From positions 1 through 8,663 of the forward strand of contig JAICGL010000143.1 in the NCBI GenBank assembly GCA_025923175.1: a DNA stretch of 8,663 nucleotides, in the 5' to 3' direction. This DNA is from Acidimicrobiia bacterium (GTDB lineage Bacteria; Actinomycetota; Acidimicrobiia; IMCC26256; BP-133). Shown here piece after piece: positions 1 through 7,196 of the stretch (the first letter of the stretch is position 1; every line of letters begins with the position of its first letter). The notes under the pieces are model-generated. The model had not been told where the DNA came from, searched no databases, and was given only the letters and a program-made list of their open reading frames with translations. The position numbers and the translations under genes are program-made.

Positions 1-286
1 ACTCGACCACCGCCTGGCCCAGCCCCTGCAGCAGCGGCACGTCGTCCGGTGTCTGCGCGAGCCGTGCCTCCATCGCGCGCAGCCCGGCGTCGAAGTCGCC
101 CCACACGACGTCGTTCTTCGAGGAGAAGTAGCCGAAGAACGTTCGCCGGGCGATGCCGGCCGCGGCGGCGATGTCGTCGAGGGTCGTCTCGGTGAAGCCG
201 TGGCGGATGAACAGGTCGAGCGCGGTGCGCTCCAGTTCCATCCGGCTGGTGACCGGGGGGCGTCCGAGTCTGTGATCGGCGGGCAC
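1..286 (-). CDS. mftR: MftR, TetR-family mycofactocin regulator (3' end outside window)
   Basis: Reading the minus strand from GTG at 286 gives 95 codons before the window ends. The N-terminal arm reads RLGRPPVTSR, followed by a TetR helix-turn-helix at about residues 34-57 (TTLDDIAAAAGIARRTFFGY, then FSSKNDVVWGDFDA). This HTH with the KNDVVWGDF continuation is the pattern I associate with MftR regulators divergent from mftA. The ligand-binding C-terminal domain is missing because the window is cut, so nothing can be said about the effector; acyl-CoA binding is reported for the mycobacterial protein. GTG 286 is preferred over the in-frame ATG at 241 because the upstream residues form the usual basic arm. 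No good Shine-Dalgarno is seen, so the message may be leaderless. It probably represses mftA and itself from the shared 38-bp gap. Confidence 0.88.
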   Translation of the reverse strand, partial: MPADHRLGRPPVTSRMELERTALDLFIRHGFTETTLDDIAAAAGIARRTFFGYFSSKNDVVWGDFDAGLRAMEARLAQTPDDVPLLQGLGQAVVE

Positions 287-289
287 CCC

Positions 290-318
290 TTTACTATTGC
301 ACCGAGTGCAATTATTCT
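290..318 (+). promoter_or_regulatory. Predicted mftA promoter (-35 TTTACT, 17-nt spacer, -10 TATTCT)
   Basis: TTTACT at 290-295 matches four of six positions of TTGACA. TATTCT at 313-318 fits TAnnnT. The spacer is exactly 17 nt. Counting the last -10 base as -7 places +1 at 325, the A of the mftA ATG, so the transcript would be leaderless, in agreement with the lack of any Shine-Dalgarno before mftA. Read by eye, not scored by a model. Confidence 0.6.
296..312. promoter_or_regulatory. Perfect 17-bp palindrome, predicted MftR operator
   Basis: ATTGCACCGAGTGCAAT has two 7-bp perfect arms (ATTGCAC and GTGCAAT) around a 3-nt centre. It fills the spacer between the -35 and -10 elements of the mftA promoter and lies only 9 bp upstream of the mftR start on the other strand. 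TetR-family proteins bind as dimers to inverted repeats of this size in such divergent gaps, so bound protein would block RNA polymerase at mftA and could also autoregulate mftR. Binding by MftR is inferred from position. Confidence 0.65.
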
Positions 319-324
319 GCACGC

Positions 325-462
325 ATGGACAATCCTGTTTCTGCGCCCGCACCCCAGACCGCCCCTGTCACCGACGAAGGCGTCCTCGAAGAGGACGAGC
401 TGATCGAGGAAGACTTGCTCGTCGAAGACGTGTCCATCGACGGGATGTGCGGCGTCTACTAG
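325..462 (+). CDS. mftA: MftA, mycofactocin precursor peptide (45 aa)
   Basis: The 45-codon frame from ATG 325 to TAG 460-462 ends in IDGMCGVY, the diagnostic C-terminus of the mycofactocin precursor. The body is acidic (VLEEDELIEEDLLVEDV, about residues 20-36), as in known MftA leaders, and is the part expected to bind MftB. In the known pathway MftC decarboxylates Tyr45 and joins it to Val44, and MftE then cuts before Val44 to release the dipeptide that becomes the cofactor core. It is the only Val-Tyr core in the peptide, so one molecule gives one cofactor. The gene lies first in the operon, 2 bp before mftB. No ribosome binding site precedes the ATG; the predicted transcription start falls on it. 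Residues 2-18 are a Pro/Ala-rich stretch with no recognised role. Confidence 0.96.
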   Translation: MDNPVSAPAPQTAPVTDEGVLEEDELIEEDLLVEDVSIDGMCGVY

Positions 463-464
463 TC

Positions 465-734
465 GTGTCCGTTCTCGATCAGGCCTGGGCGCTGGCGCCC
501 CACGTGTCGGTGCGGCCCGAGCCATTCGGGGCGCTGCTCTACCACTTCGGGACTCGGCGGCTGTCGTTCCTCAAGGATCGGCGGCTCCTGGCGGTGGTCG
601 AGGGATTGGGTGAGGCGCCGACAGCCCGCGACGCCTGCGTTCATGCCGGTGTTGGGCCGAGCGAGCTGCGGGCCTACGAACGCGCCCTGGCCCGGCTGGC
701 CGAAACCGACATGCTCCGGGAGCGGAACGGGTGA
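465..734 (+). CDS. mftB: MftB, RiPP recognition-element chaperone for MftA
   Basis: Frame from GTG 465 to TGA 732-734, 89 residues, the usual MftB size. MftB is a small winged-helix-like peptide-binding protein (PqqD-like RRE) that holds the MftA leader and delivers it to MftC. The family stretch RPEPFGALLYHFGTRRLSFL lies at about residues 17-36 and is followed by a helical region (LLAVVEGLGEA and LRAYERALARLAETDML). GTG 465 is chosen because it starts just after the mftA stop, allowing reinitiation, and because the next in-frame GTGs would remove the start of the domain. An open frame extends upstream to 297 but crosses mftA in another frame, so the longer version is rejected. The stop overlaps the mftC start by four bases (GTGA). 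Confidence 0.93.
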   Translation: MSVLDQAWALAPHVSVRPEPFGALLYHFGTRRLSFLKDRRLLAVVEGLGEAPTARDACVHAGVGPSELRAYERALARLAETDMLRERNG

Positions 735-1909
735 GCGTGGCCGTCCCGCTCGTCGAGCACTTCTCCCAGGGGCTCGACGCGCCCATTTGCCTGACATGGG
801 AGCTGACCTACGCCTGCAACCTGGCGTGCCGCCACTGCCTCTCCAGCTCGGGGCGGCGCGACCCGGCCGAGCTCACCACCGCCGAGGCGAAGGCCGTCAT
901 CGACGAGCTCGAACGCATGCAGGTGTTCTACGTGAACATCGGTGGCGGCGAGCCGACGATCCGGCCCGACTTCTGGGAGCTGGTCGACTACGCCACCGCG
1001 CATCACGTCGGGGTGAAGTTCTCGACCAACGGCGTACGGATCACGCCTGAGGTGGCCGCCAGGCTGGCGGCGAGCGATTACGTCGACGTGCAGATCTCGA
1101 TCGACGGCGCGACCACCGAGGTCAACGATGCGGTACGGGGCGAGGGCTCGTTCGCCACCGCCGTGCGCGCCATGGAGAACCTGGCCGCCGCAGGGTTCCG
1201 GGGCTTCAAGCTCTCCGTCGTCTGCACCCGTCACAACATCGGGCAGCTCGACGCGTTCAAGGCCATGGCCGACCGGTACGGCGCCCAGCTGCGGCTCACC
1301 CGATTGCGGCCGTCGGGTCGGGGCGCCGACGTCTGGGACGAGCTGCATCCGACGGCGGCCCAGCAGCGGGAGCTGTACGACTGGCTGCTGGCCCACGGCG
1401 AGGATGTACTCACCGGCGACTCGTTCTTCCACCTGGCGGGTTACGGGGAATCGCTGCCGGGGTTGAACCTCTGCGGCGCCGGACGGGTCGTGTGCCTCAT
1501 CGACCCCGTCGGTGACGTGTACGCCTGCCCGTTCGCCATTCACGATGCGTTCCGGGCGGGCAATGTGCGCGACGGAGGCGGCTTCGCCGGCGTCTGGCGG
1601 GAGTCGGAGCTGTTCCGGTCGCTGCGGGGCCCGCAGTCGGGCGGCGCCTGTGCCGCCTGCTCGGCCTACGACTCCTGCCGCGGGGGCTGCATGGCGGCCA
1701 AGTTCTTCACCGGCCTGCCGCTCGACGGGCCCGACCCCGAGTGCGTCAAGGGGTTCGGGGAGCTGCAGCTGGTCAAGGTGGCGCCCGGGTCGGCGCCCCG
1801 GCCGTCGCTCGACCACTCCCGGGCCGTGCCGGTCACGCTGCAGCGGCGCCGGCCTGAGCGTGCGTGCGACGAGAACCCGTTGAGCGCCGCTTCGATGGTG
1901 GGCGGCTGA
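731..1909 (+). CDS. mftC: MftC, radical SAM/SPASM mycofactocin maturase
   Basis: The 392-residue product acts on the MftA C-terminus: oxidative decarboxylation of Tyr and formation of a Val-Tyr carbon-carbon bond. The N-terminal radical SAM domain has the [4Fe-4S] motif CNLACRHC (C29, C33, C36) and a SAM-binding GGEP at about residues 74-77. The C-terminal SPASM domain shows the full cysteine pattern: C248-x12-G-x4-C266, then C307-x2-C310-x5-C316-x3-C320, then C338, enough for two auxiliary clusters. C255 is an additional cysteine. Start GTG 731 overlaps the mftB stop; GGGAG at 718-722 is a suitable ribosome binding site. After C338 there is a tail of about 50 residues rich in Arg and Pro with no motif. 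The last base of the stop codon is the first base of the mftD ATG. Confidence 0.96.
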   Translation: MSVAVPLVEHFSQGLDAPICLTWELTYACNLACRHCLSSSGRRDPAELTTAEAKAVIDELERMQVFYVNIGGGEPTIRPDFWELVDYATAHHVGVKFSTNGVRITPEVAARLAASDYVDVQISIDGATTEVNDAVRGEGSFATAVRAMENLAAAGFRGFKLSVVCTRHNIGQLDAFKAMADRYGAQLRLTRLRPSGRGADVWDELHPTAAQQRELYDWLLAHGEDVLTGDSFFHLAGYGESLPGLNLCGAGRVVCLIDPVGDVYACPFAIHDAFRAGNVRDGGGFAGVWRESELFRSLRGPQSGGACAACSAYDSCRGGCMAAKFFTGLPLDGPDPECVKGFGELQLVKVAPGSAPRPSLDHSRAVPVTLQRRRPERACDENPLSAASMVGG

Positions 1910-3090
1910 TGGGCAACGACTGGTTCGAGTCGGTTGCCGAGGCGGAGCGCCGCGCCGCGAAGCGCCTGCCCAGGTCGGTGCATCTCGCCATCCGGGCCGG
2001 GTCGGAGCGCGGCCTGACCCTGGCCGACAACGTCGCCGCCTTCGGCGAGCTCGGCTTCGCTCCCCACATGGCTGGCCTGTCGGCCAAGCGGGAGCTGACC
2101 ACGACGGCGATGGGCCAGGAGATCGCTATGCCCGTCCTCATGTCGCCGACCGGTGTGCAGGCGGTGCACCCCGACGGCGAGCTGGCCGTGGCCCGGGCTG
2201 CCGCCGCCCGCGGGGTGGCCATGGGGTTGAGTTCGTTTGCCAGCAAGCCGATGGAGGAGGTCGTCGCCGCCAACCCGCAGACCTTCCTCCAGGTCTACTG
2301 GAGCGGGTCGCGGGAGCGGCTCGCCCAGCGGATCGAGCGGGCGAGGGCGGCGGGGATCGTCGGTCTCATCGTGACGCTGGACTGGTCGTTCGTCCATGCT
2401 CGCGACTGGGGCAGCCCGTTCATCCCCGAGCGCGTCGATGCCAAAGCGGCGCTGCGCTATGCCCCCGAAGTGCTGCGCCGGCCGCGCTGGCTGGCCCAGT
2501 GGGCGAGGACGAAGGCGCTGCCCGATCTCAGCGTCCCCAACTGGGGCGCCGCCGGTGAGCCGGCCCCGACCTTCTTCGGCGCCTACGGCGAATGGATGAT
2601 GACACCGCCGCCGTCGTGGGACGACCTGCAGTGGCTGCGCCAGGAGTGGGGTAGCCCCTTCATGCTCAAGGGCGTGATGCGGGTCGACGACGCGCGTCGG
2701 GCGGTCGACATCGGCGCCACCGCCATCTCGGTGTCGAACCACGGAGGCAACAACCTCGACGGGACGCCGGCCACGATCCGCGCCCTGCCGCCCATCGTGG
2801 CCGCCGTGGGCAGGGACATCGAGGTCCTGATGGACGGCGGCATCCGCCGCGGCTCCGACGTCGTCAAGGCGGTCGCGCTCGGCGCCCGGGCGGTGATGAT
2901 CGGCCGTGCCTACCTGTGGGGCCTGGCGGCCAACGGGCAGGCGGGAGTGGAGAACGTCCTCGACATCCTCCGCAACGGGATCGACTCGGCGCTGCTCGCC
3001 CTCGGCCGCAGCTCGGTCAGCGAACTGACCCCGACCGACATCCTCGTGCCGCCGGGCTTTGTCCAGCGGCTCGGTGACGCGCCGGACTGA
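1909..3090 (+). CDS. mftD: MftD, FMN-dependent oxidase of mycofactocin maturation
   Basis: A 393-residue protein of the alpha-hydroxy-acid oxidase (glycolate oxidase/lactate dehydrogenase) TIM-barrel family. In the known pathway MftD oxidatively deaminates the pyrrolidinone released from MftA to give the redox-active alpha-keto amide (premycofactocin). The motif SNHGGNNLDG has the active-site His at 278 and Asp at 284, and the FMN-phosphate region reads LMDGGIRRGSDVVKA with GARAVMIGRAYLWGL after it. The Arg normally found three residues after the His (HGxR, carboxylate binding in hydroxy-acid oxidases) is Asn281, consistent with a substrate that is not a 2-hydroxy acid. ATG 1909 is chosen over the upstream GTG-type start at 1864 because MGNDWFESVAEAERRA is the usual N-terminus and the ATG overlaps the mftC stop by one base. 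Confidence 0.95.
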   Translation: MGNDWFESVAEAERRAAKRLPRSVHLAIRAGSERGLTLADNVAAFGELGFAPHMAGLSAKRELTTTAMGQEIAMPVLMSPTGVQAVHPDGELAVARAAAARGVAMGLSSFASKPMEEVVAANPQTFLQVYWSGSRERLAQRIERARAAGIVGLIVTLDWSFVHARDWGSPFIPERVDAKAALRYAPEVLRRPRWLAQWARTKALPDLSVPNWGAAGEPAPTFFGAYGEWMMTPPPSWDDLQWLRQEWGSPFMLKGVMRVDDARRAVDIGATAISVSNHGGNNLDGTPATIRALPPIVAAVGRDIEVLMDGGIRRGSDVVKAVALGARAVMIGRAYLWGLAANGQAGVENVLDILRNGIDSALLALGRSSVSELTPTDILVPPGFVQRLGDAPD

Positions 3091-3099
3091 GGCGCGGAG

Positions 3100-3807
3100 G
3101 TGGATCGTACGGATGACCGGATCGCGAGACACCTTCCGCTGGGATCGTTGACCTGGCCCGAAGTGGCGGCGTCGGCCGCAGCGTCGATCGTCGTCGTTCC
3201 GCTCGGATCGACCGAACAGCATGGGCCGCACCTTCCGCTGGAGACCGACTCTGAGATCGCCGTGGCTCTGGCCGGCCGTCTCGCCGCCGCCCGGCCGGAC
3301 ATGCTGGTGGCCCCGCTGCTCCCCTACGGCTCGGCCGGTGAGCACGCCGACTTCCCCGGCACCCTGTCGATCGGCGCAGCCGCTCTCGAGCTGGTCGTCG
3401 TCGAACTGGTGCGCTCGGCCGACGCCTTCGCCGGCGTGGTCCTCGTGTCGGGCCATGGCGGCAACGCCGGGCCGCTGGCCGCGGCCGTGGCGACACTGCG
3501 GGGTGAAGGGCGCCGGGTCCTGGCCTGGACGCCCCGGGTTCCCAACGGCGACGCCCATGCCGGACGGACCGAGACGTCACTGTTGCTCGCCTTGTCGGCC
3601 GACGCCGTTCGGCTCGGGGCGGCCGAACCGGGCGAGACCGCGCCGCTCGCCGACCTGATGGGCGAACTCCGCCGCAGCGGCGTCGCCGCCGTGTCGGCCA
3701 ATGGGGTGCTCGGCGATCCGGCCGGCGCCACTGCCGATGAGGGTGAGCGCCTGCTCGACCAGCTCGCCGCCGATCTCGTGGCGAGCGTGGAGGCGTGGTC
3801 GGGATGA
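3100..3807 (+). CDS. mftE: MftE, creatininase-family peptidase that releases the modified dipeptide
   Basis: A 235-residue creatininase-fold metallohydrolase. MftE cuts the MftC-modified MftA before the C-terminal Val-Tyr unit. Metal-binding signatures are STEQHGPHLPLETD (E39, H41, D50), GEHADFPGT, SGHGGNAG and the HAGRTETS segment that supplies a further acidic residue. Length is normal. GTG 3100 lies 9 bp after the mftD stop; GGAGG at 3096-3100 runs into it, leaving no normal spacing, so the start is uncertain. The in-frame TTG at 3148 would give better spacing to nothing obvious and would drop the first 16 residues just before the conserved LTWPEV start of the fold. The stop overlaps the SDR start (ATGA). 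Confidence 0.93.
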   Translation: MDRTDDRIARHLPLGSLTWPEVAASAAASIVVVPLGSTEQHGPHLPLETDSEIAVALAGRLAAARPDMLVAPLLPYGSAGEHADFPGTLSIGAAALELVVVELVRSADAFAGVVLVSGHGGNAGPLAAAVATLRGEGRRVLAWTPRVPNGDAHAGRTETSLLLALSADAVRLGAAEPGETAPLADLMGELRRSGVAAVSANGVLGDPAGATADEGERLLDQLAADLVASVEAWSG

Positions 3808-4607
3808 GCATCTCTGCTCCGCCCGAGGGGCGGGTGGCGATCATCACCGGGGCGGCACGTGGGATCGGCGCAGCCACGGCCCGGCACCTGGCCAGGAACG
3901 GATGGCGGCTCGTGTTGTTCGACCGGTGCGCCGACGACCCGGTCCTCAGCTACCCGCTGGCCTCACCGGCCGATCTCGAGGCGGTCGTCCTCGACTGCGG
4001 CGGTCGCGACCGCGCCCTGTCCGTCATCGGTGACGTCCGGGACCAGGGCGCCCTCGACGCGGCCGTCGCCGCAGCCGAAGAACGCTTCGGAGGACTCGAC
4101 GCTGCGGTGGCGGTGGCGGGCTGCATCGTTGGCGGGCAACCGGCGTGGGACACCACCGACGAGCAATGGTCGACGATGCTCGGCGTGAACCTCGATGGTG
4201 TGTGGCGCCTGGCGAGGGCTGCCGCTCCCGCTCTGTTGCGCCGCGGCTGGGGGCGTTTCGTCGCCATCTCCTCAGCAGGTGGCGTGCTGGGTCTGCCCCA
4301 ACTGGCCGGCTACACCGCAGCGAAGCACGCTGTCATCGGTCTGGTTCGCAGCCTGGCCACCGAACTCGGCGAGTACGGCATCACCGCCAACACTGTCGCG
4401 CCGGGGTCCACCACCGGCGCCATGCTCGAAGCCAGCGCCACGTTCTACAACCTCGACAGCCCGACGATGTTCGCCGTCCACCATCCCCTGCGCCGCCTCG
4501 TCGAACCCGAGGAGGTCGCGGCCCTCGTCGCCTGGCTGTGCAGCGAAGACGCCAGCGGCGTCACCGGAGGCGTCTTTCCGGTCGACGCAGGAATGACGGC
4601 CACGTGA
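3804..4607 (+). CDS. Mycofactocin-coupled SDR family oxidoreductase
   Basis: A 267-residue short-chain dehydrogenase/reductase. The Rossmann motif TGAARGIG is at residues 15-22, Asp40 after the second strand favours NAD(H), and the active site is N129, S157, Y170 and K174 (YTAAK). Between residues 42 and 75 there is an insertion (CADDPVLSYPLASPADLEAV followed by a charged stretch) that I recognise from SDRs thought to hold NAD permanently and exchange electrons with mycofactocin. Its place between mftE and mftF supports this role; the substrate alcohol or carbonyl cannot be told. ATG 3804 overlaps the mftE stop and has GGAGG at 3789-3793, 10 nt upstream, whereas the GTG at 3795 would sit against that site. 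The usual NNAG is VAVAG here, as in many of these SDRs. Confidence 0.9.
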   Translation: MSISAPPEGRVAIITGAARGIGAATARHLARNGWRLVLFDRCADDPVLSYPLASPADLEAVVLDCGGRDRALSVIGDVRDQGALDAAVAAAEERFGGLDAAVAVAGCIVGGQPAWDTTDEQWSTMLGVNLDGVWRLARAAAPALLRRGWGRFVAISSAGGVLGLPQLAGYTAAKHAVIGLVRSLATELGEYGITANTVAPGSTTGAMLEASATFYNLDSPTMFAVHHPLRRLVEPEEVAALVAWLCSEDASGVTGGVFPVDAGMTAT

Positions 4608-6037
4608 CGACGACCGTCGTGCCGGACGCCGGGCTGCTGCCCGCCGACTTCCGGTTAGCGCTCGACCCGCGGGTGCGGTGGGCGGGCGATGGCACCGTGC
4701 TGATTGGCGGGGCGCCGATCAGGCTGCTTCGGCTTACCCCGGCCGGGCGGATGCTCGTCGACCGGTGGGCGGCCGGCGAGGCCGTCCCCCACTCGGCGGG
4801 CGCCCAGAGTCTGGCGAGGCGTCTCCTCGATGCTGGCGTCGCCCACCCCCGGCCGCCGGTGCCCGCTCCGCTGCCCGAGGCGGTCGTGGTCATTCCGGTC
4901 CGCAACGACGCCGATGGGCTCGCTGCCACGCTCGCCGCCATGGCCGGCGGGCCGCCGATCGTCATCGTCGACGACGCCTCCGACGATGTGGCGGGCGTCA
5001 CCGCCCGCAGCACAGGTCCCGGAACCACGCTGCTGCACCGGATCGCGCATGGTGGCCCGGCGGCGGCCCGCAACGACGGCTGGCGGGCGAGCGACGCGCC
5101 GTTCGTCGCCTTCGTCGACGCCAATTGCGAACCCGAACCGGGATGGCTCGATGTCCTACTCCCCCACTTCGCCGATCCGCAGGTGGCCGCCGTTGCCCCC
5201 AGGATCGTTTCGTCGCCTGCTCCCGATCGCGGCGGCGGCCCGATTGCCGCCTACGAGGCGGTCGCTTCGCCTCTGGACCTTGGCGACCGCGAGGCGATCG
5301 TCCGACCGGGAAGCCCGGCGGCCTACGTGCCGACCGCGGCGCTCGTCGTCCGTCGGAGCGCCCTCGAGGAGCTCGACGGGTTCGACGAAGCCCTGACCGT
5401 CGGCGAAGACGTCGACTTCGTCTGGCGGCTCGACGCCGCTGGGTGGAGCGTGCGTTACGAACCTCGCGCCGTCGTCCACCACCCGATCCGACCGAGCTGG
5501 CCTGCCTGGATGACGCAGCGCTACCGCTACGGCACGTCGGCGGCGCCGCTGGCGCGGCGACACGGCTGGGCCGTCGCCCCGGCGGTCATGTCACCGTGGA
5601 CGGCCGGCACCTGGGCCCTGGCGGCGGCCGGCCAGCCGCTGCTCGGCGCGGCGGCTGCTGCCTACTCGCTCGCCGCACTGCGCCGCCAGGTCCCCCAGGG
5701 GGAGGCGATCCGACTGGCCGGGATGGGCCATGTGCGAGGTGGCTTGGCGCTGGCCCGGGCGCTGCGCCGGGTTTGGACGCCGGTGGCCGTCGTCGTGGGC
5801 GTGGCCGGCGGCGCGCGAACCCGGGCCGTCCTCGCCGCTGCCGTGGCCGTGCCCGGCCTCTTGGAGTGGTTTCACCGGAGACCGGCGCTCGACCCGGCCC
5901 GGTTCGCCGCCCTGCAACTCGCCGACGACCTCGCCTACGCCAGCGGCGTCTGGGCCGGCTGCGCCCAGGAACGGTCGCTACGAGCACTTTTGCCCGACCT
6001 CCGGAGTGCGCTACGGCGGCGGGTGCGACAAACTTAG
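4604..6037 (+). CDS. mftF: MftF, mycofactocin glycosyltransferase
   Basis: A 477-residue protein close to the usual MftF length of about 470. MftF attaches beta-1,4-glucose units to the premycofactocin core. The N-terminus (PADFRLALDPRVRW, then VLIGGAPIRLLRLTPAG) is the family's own domain. It is followed by a GT2/GT-A domain: VVVIPVRND, VDDASDD (D123, D124), the GGPAAARNDGW segment, the metal-site region FVDANCEPEPGW, and GEDVDFVWRL with the presumed catalytic E268-D269. The C-terminal third is Ala-rich and hydrophobic (about residues 322-365) and may associate with the membrane. In place of the DxD motif the sequence is D172-A-N174. GTG 4604 overlaps the SDR stop (GTGA) and yields the conserved N-terminus; the open frame upstream to 4145 lies antiphase inside the SDR gene and is not coding. 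AGGAA at 4590 is a weak ribosome site. Confidence 0.93.
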   Translation: MTTTVVPDAGLLPADFRLALDPRVRWAGDGTVLIGGAPIRLLRLTPAGRMLVDRWAAGEAVPHSAGAQSLARRLLDAGVAHPRPPVPAPLPEAVVVIPVRNDADGLAATLAAMAGGPPIVIVDDASDDVAGVTARSTGPGTTLLHRIAHGGPAAARNDGWRASDAPFVAFVDANCEPEPGWLDVLLPHFADPQVAAVAPRIVSSPAPDRGGGPIAAYEAVASPLDLGDREAIVRPGSPAAYVPTAALVVRRSALEELDGFDEALTVGEDVDFVWRLDAAGWSVRYEPRAVVHHPIRPSWPAWMTQRYRYGTSAAPLARRHGWAVAPAVMSPWTAGTWALAAAGQPLLGAAAAAYSLAALRRQVPQGEAIRLAGMGHVRGGLALARALRRVWTPVAVVVGVAGGARTRAVLAAAVAVPGLLEWFHRRPALDPARFAALQLADDLAYASGVWAGCAQERSLRALLPDLRSALRRRVRQT

Positions 6038-6070
6038 CGACCTCGTCTCACCACCGATCGGAGGAGACCG

Positions 6071-7183
6071 ATGAAGACCAACGCCGCCGTGCTGTTCTCC
6101 CAGCCGGGGAAGTGGGAAGTCACCGAGGTCGACCTCGACGGGCCGGGACCCACCGAGGTCCTGATCAAGATGGCCGCCGCCGGTCTCTGCCACTCCGACG
6201 ACCATCTGGTGACCGGCGACATGCCGGCCATGAAGCTGCCCTTCGCCGGCGGGCACGAAGGGGCCGGCATCGTGCAGGAAGTGGGGTCGGCGGTGACCAA
6301 CGTGGCCCCCGGCGACCACGTCCTGATCCAGTTCATCCCCGGCTGCGGACGGTGCCGCTGGTGCGCCGGAGGGATGCAGAACCTCTGCGACTCCGGCGCC
6401 ATGCTCTTGGCCGGTTGCCAGCTCGACGGGACCTACCGCATGCACAAGGACGGGACCGAGGTCGGTCAGATGTGCATGGTCTCGACCTTCTCGGAGTACA
6501 CGATCGCCCCGAGCATCAGCTGCGTGCGGATCCCCGACGACATTCCGCTGACGTCCGCCTGTCTCGTGGGCTGCGGCGTCCCCACCGGCGTCGGCTCGGC
6601 CGAGGTGGGCGCCAACGTGCGGCCGGGCGACGTCGTCATCATCATGGGCATCGGCGGCATCGGCATCAACGCCGTGCAGGGAGCCAAGCTCTGCGGAGCG
6701 GCCCGGATCATCGCTGTTGACCCCATTCCCTTCAAGCGGGAAGCGGCGTTGGAATTCGGCGCCACCGACGCGGTGGAGAACATCCAGCAGGCCGCCCGGC
6801 TGGCCCAGGAATCGACCAACGGCCAGGGAGCCGACAGCGCCATCCTCACCATCGGCGTCCTCAGGGGTGAGCACATCGGCCAGGCCTTCGACACCGTGCG
6901 CAAGGGCGGCACCATCGCCGTCGTGGGCATCGGGCCGGTCAGCGACCAGAGCATCCCGGTCAGCCCGTTCATCCTGGCCATGTTCCAGAAGCGCATCCAA
7001 GGCGTGCTCTACGGATCGCTGTCCCCCAGCAAGGACATGCTCCGCCTGCTGGGGATGTACAAGGCGGGCCAGCTCAAGCTCGACGAGCTCGTCACCCGCA
7101 CCTACTCCCTCGACCAGATCAACGAGGGCTACGCCGACATGCACGCCGGGCGCAACATCCGGGGTGTCATCACGTTCGACTGA
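6071..7183 (+). CDS. Zinc alcohol dehydrogenase, NDMA-dependent / mycofactocin-associated (Rxyl_3153-like)
   Basis: A 370-residue medium-chain dehydrogenase. Catalytic zinc ligands are C40, H62 (with E63) and C168; structural zinc ligands are C92, C95, C98 and C106. The nucleotide fold has GIGGIG at 193-198 and D217, which favours NAD. Sequence style (GLCHSDDHLVTGD, GGHEGAGIVQEVG, FIPGCGRC, LVGCGVPTG) matches the family of mycobacterial AdhB-like and Rxyl_3153-like enzymes that work with the artificial acceptor NDMA because their NAD does not dissociate; mycofactocin is their presumed natural acceptor. It lies 33 bp after mftF with a strong ribosome site GGAGGAG at 6060-6066, five or so bases before the ATG, and is probably cotranscribed. 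The substrate alcohol is not evident. Confidence 0.92.
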   Translation: MKTNAAVLFSQPGKWEVTEVDLDGPGPTEVLIKMAAAGLCHSDDHLVTGDMPAMKLPFAGGHEGAGIVQEVGSAVTNVAPGDHVLIQFIPGCGRCRWCAGGMQNLCDSGAMLLAGCQLDGTYRMHKDGTEVGQMCMVSTFSEYTIAPSISCVRIPDDIPLTSACLVGCGVPTGVGSAEVGANVRPGDVVIIMGIGGIGINAVQGAKLCGAARIIAVDPIPFKREAALEFGATDAVENIQQAARLAQESTNGQGADSAILTIGVLRGEHIGQAFDTVRKGGTIAVVGIGPVSDQSIPVSPFILAMFQKRIQGVLYGSLSPSKDMLRLLGMYKAGQLKLDELVTRTYSLDQINEGYADMHAGRNIRGVITFD

Positions 7184-7196
7184 ACCCGGTGCGGGT
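7184..7196. terminator. Small hairpin between convergent genes
   Basis: ACCCG (7184-7188), loop GTG, CGGGT (7192-7196). It starts right after the alcohol dehydrogenase stop and touches the last base of the ferredoxin stop codon on the other strand, so it could act in both directions. The stem is only 5 bp and no U-run follows, so this is weak. Confidence 0.3.

Noticed and set aside
674..1816. Minus-strand open frame of 380 codons opposite mftC
   Set aside because: It is low-complexity Arg/Gly/Val/Asp-rich translation from the antisense of a well-identified radical SAM gene; long antisense frames are normal at this GC content.
1666..3558. Minus-strand open frame of 630 codons opposite mftC-mftD-mftE
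   Set aside because: It spans three recognised genes in antisense and shows no domain motif.
5691..5703. Palindrome TCCCCCAGGGGGA inside mftF
   Set aside because: Inside the coding region with a one-base centre; it encodes ordinary residues (VPQGE) and has no partner site elsewhere in the window.
4678..6720. Plus-strand open frame of 680 codons across mftF and the alcohol dehydrogenase
   Set aside because: Extremely Arg/Gly/Pro/Ala-rich, out of frame with two genes that have clear motifs, and runs across the ribosome site and start of the dehydrogenase.
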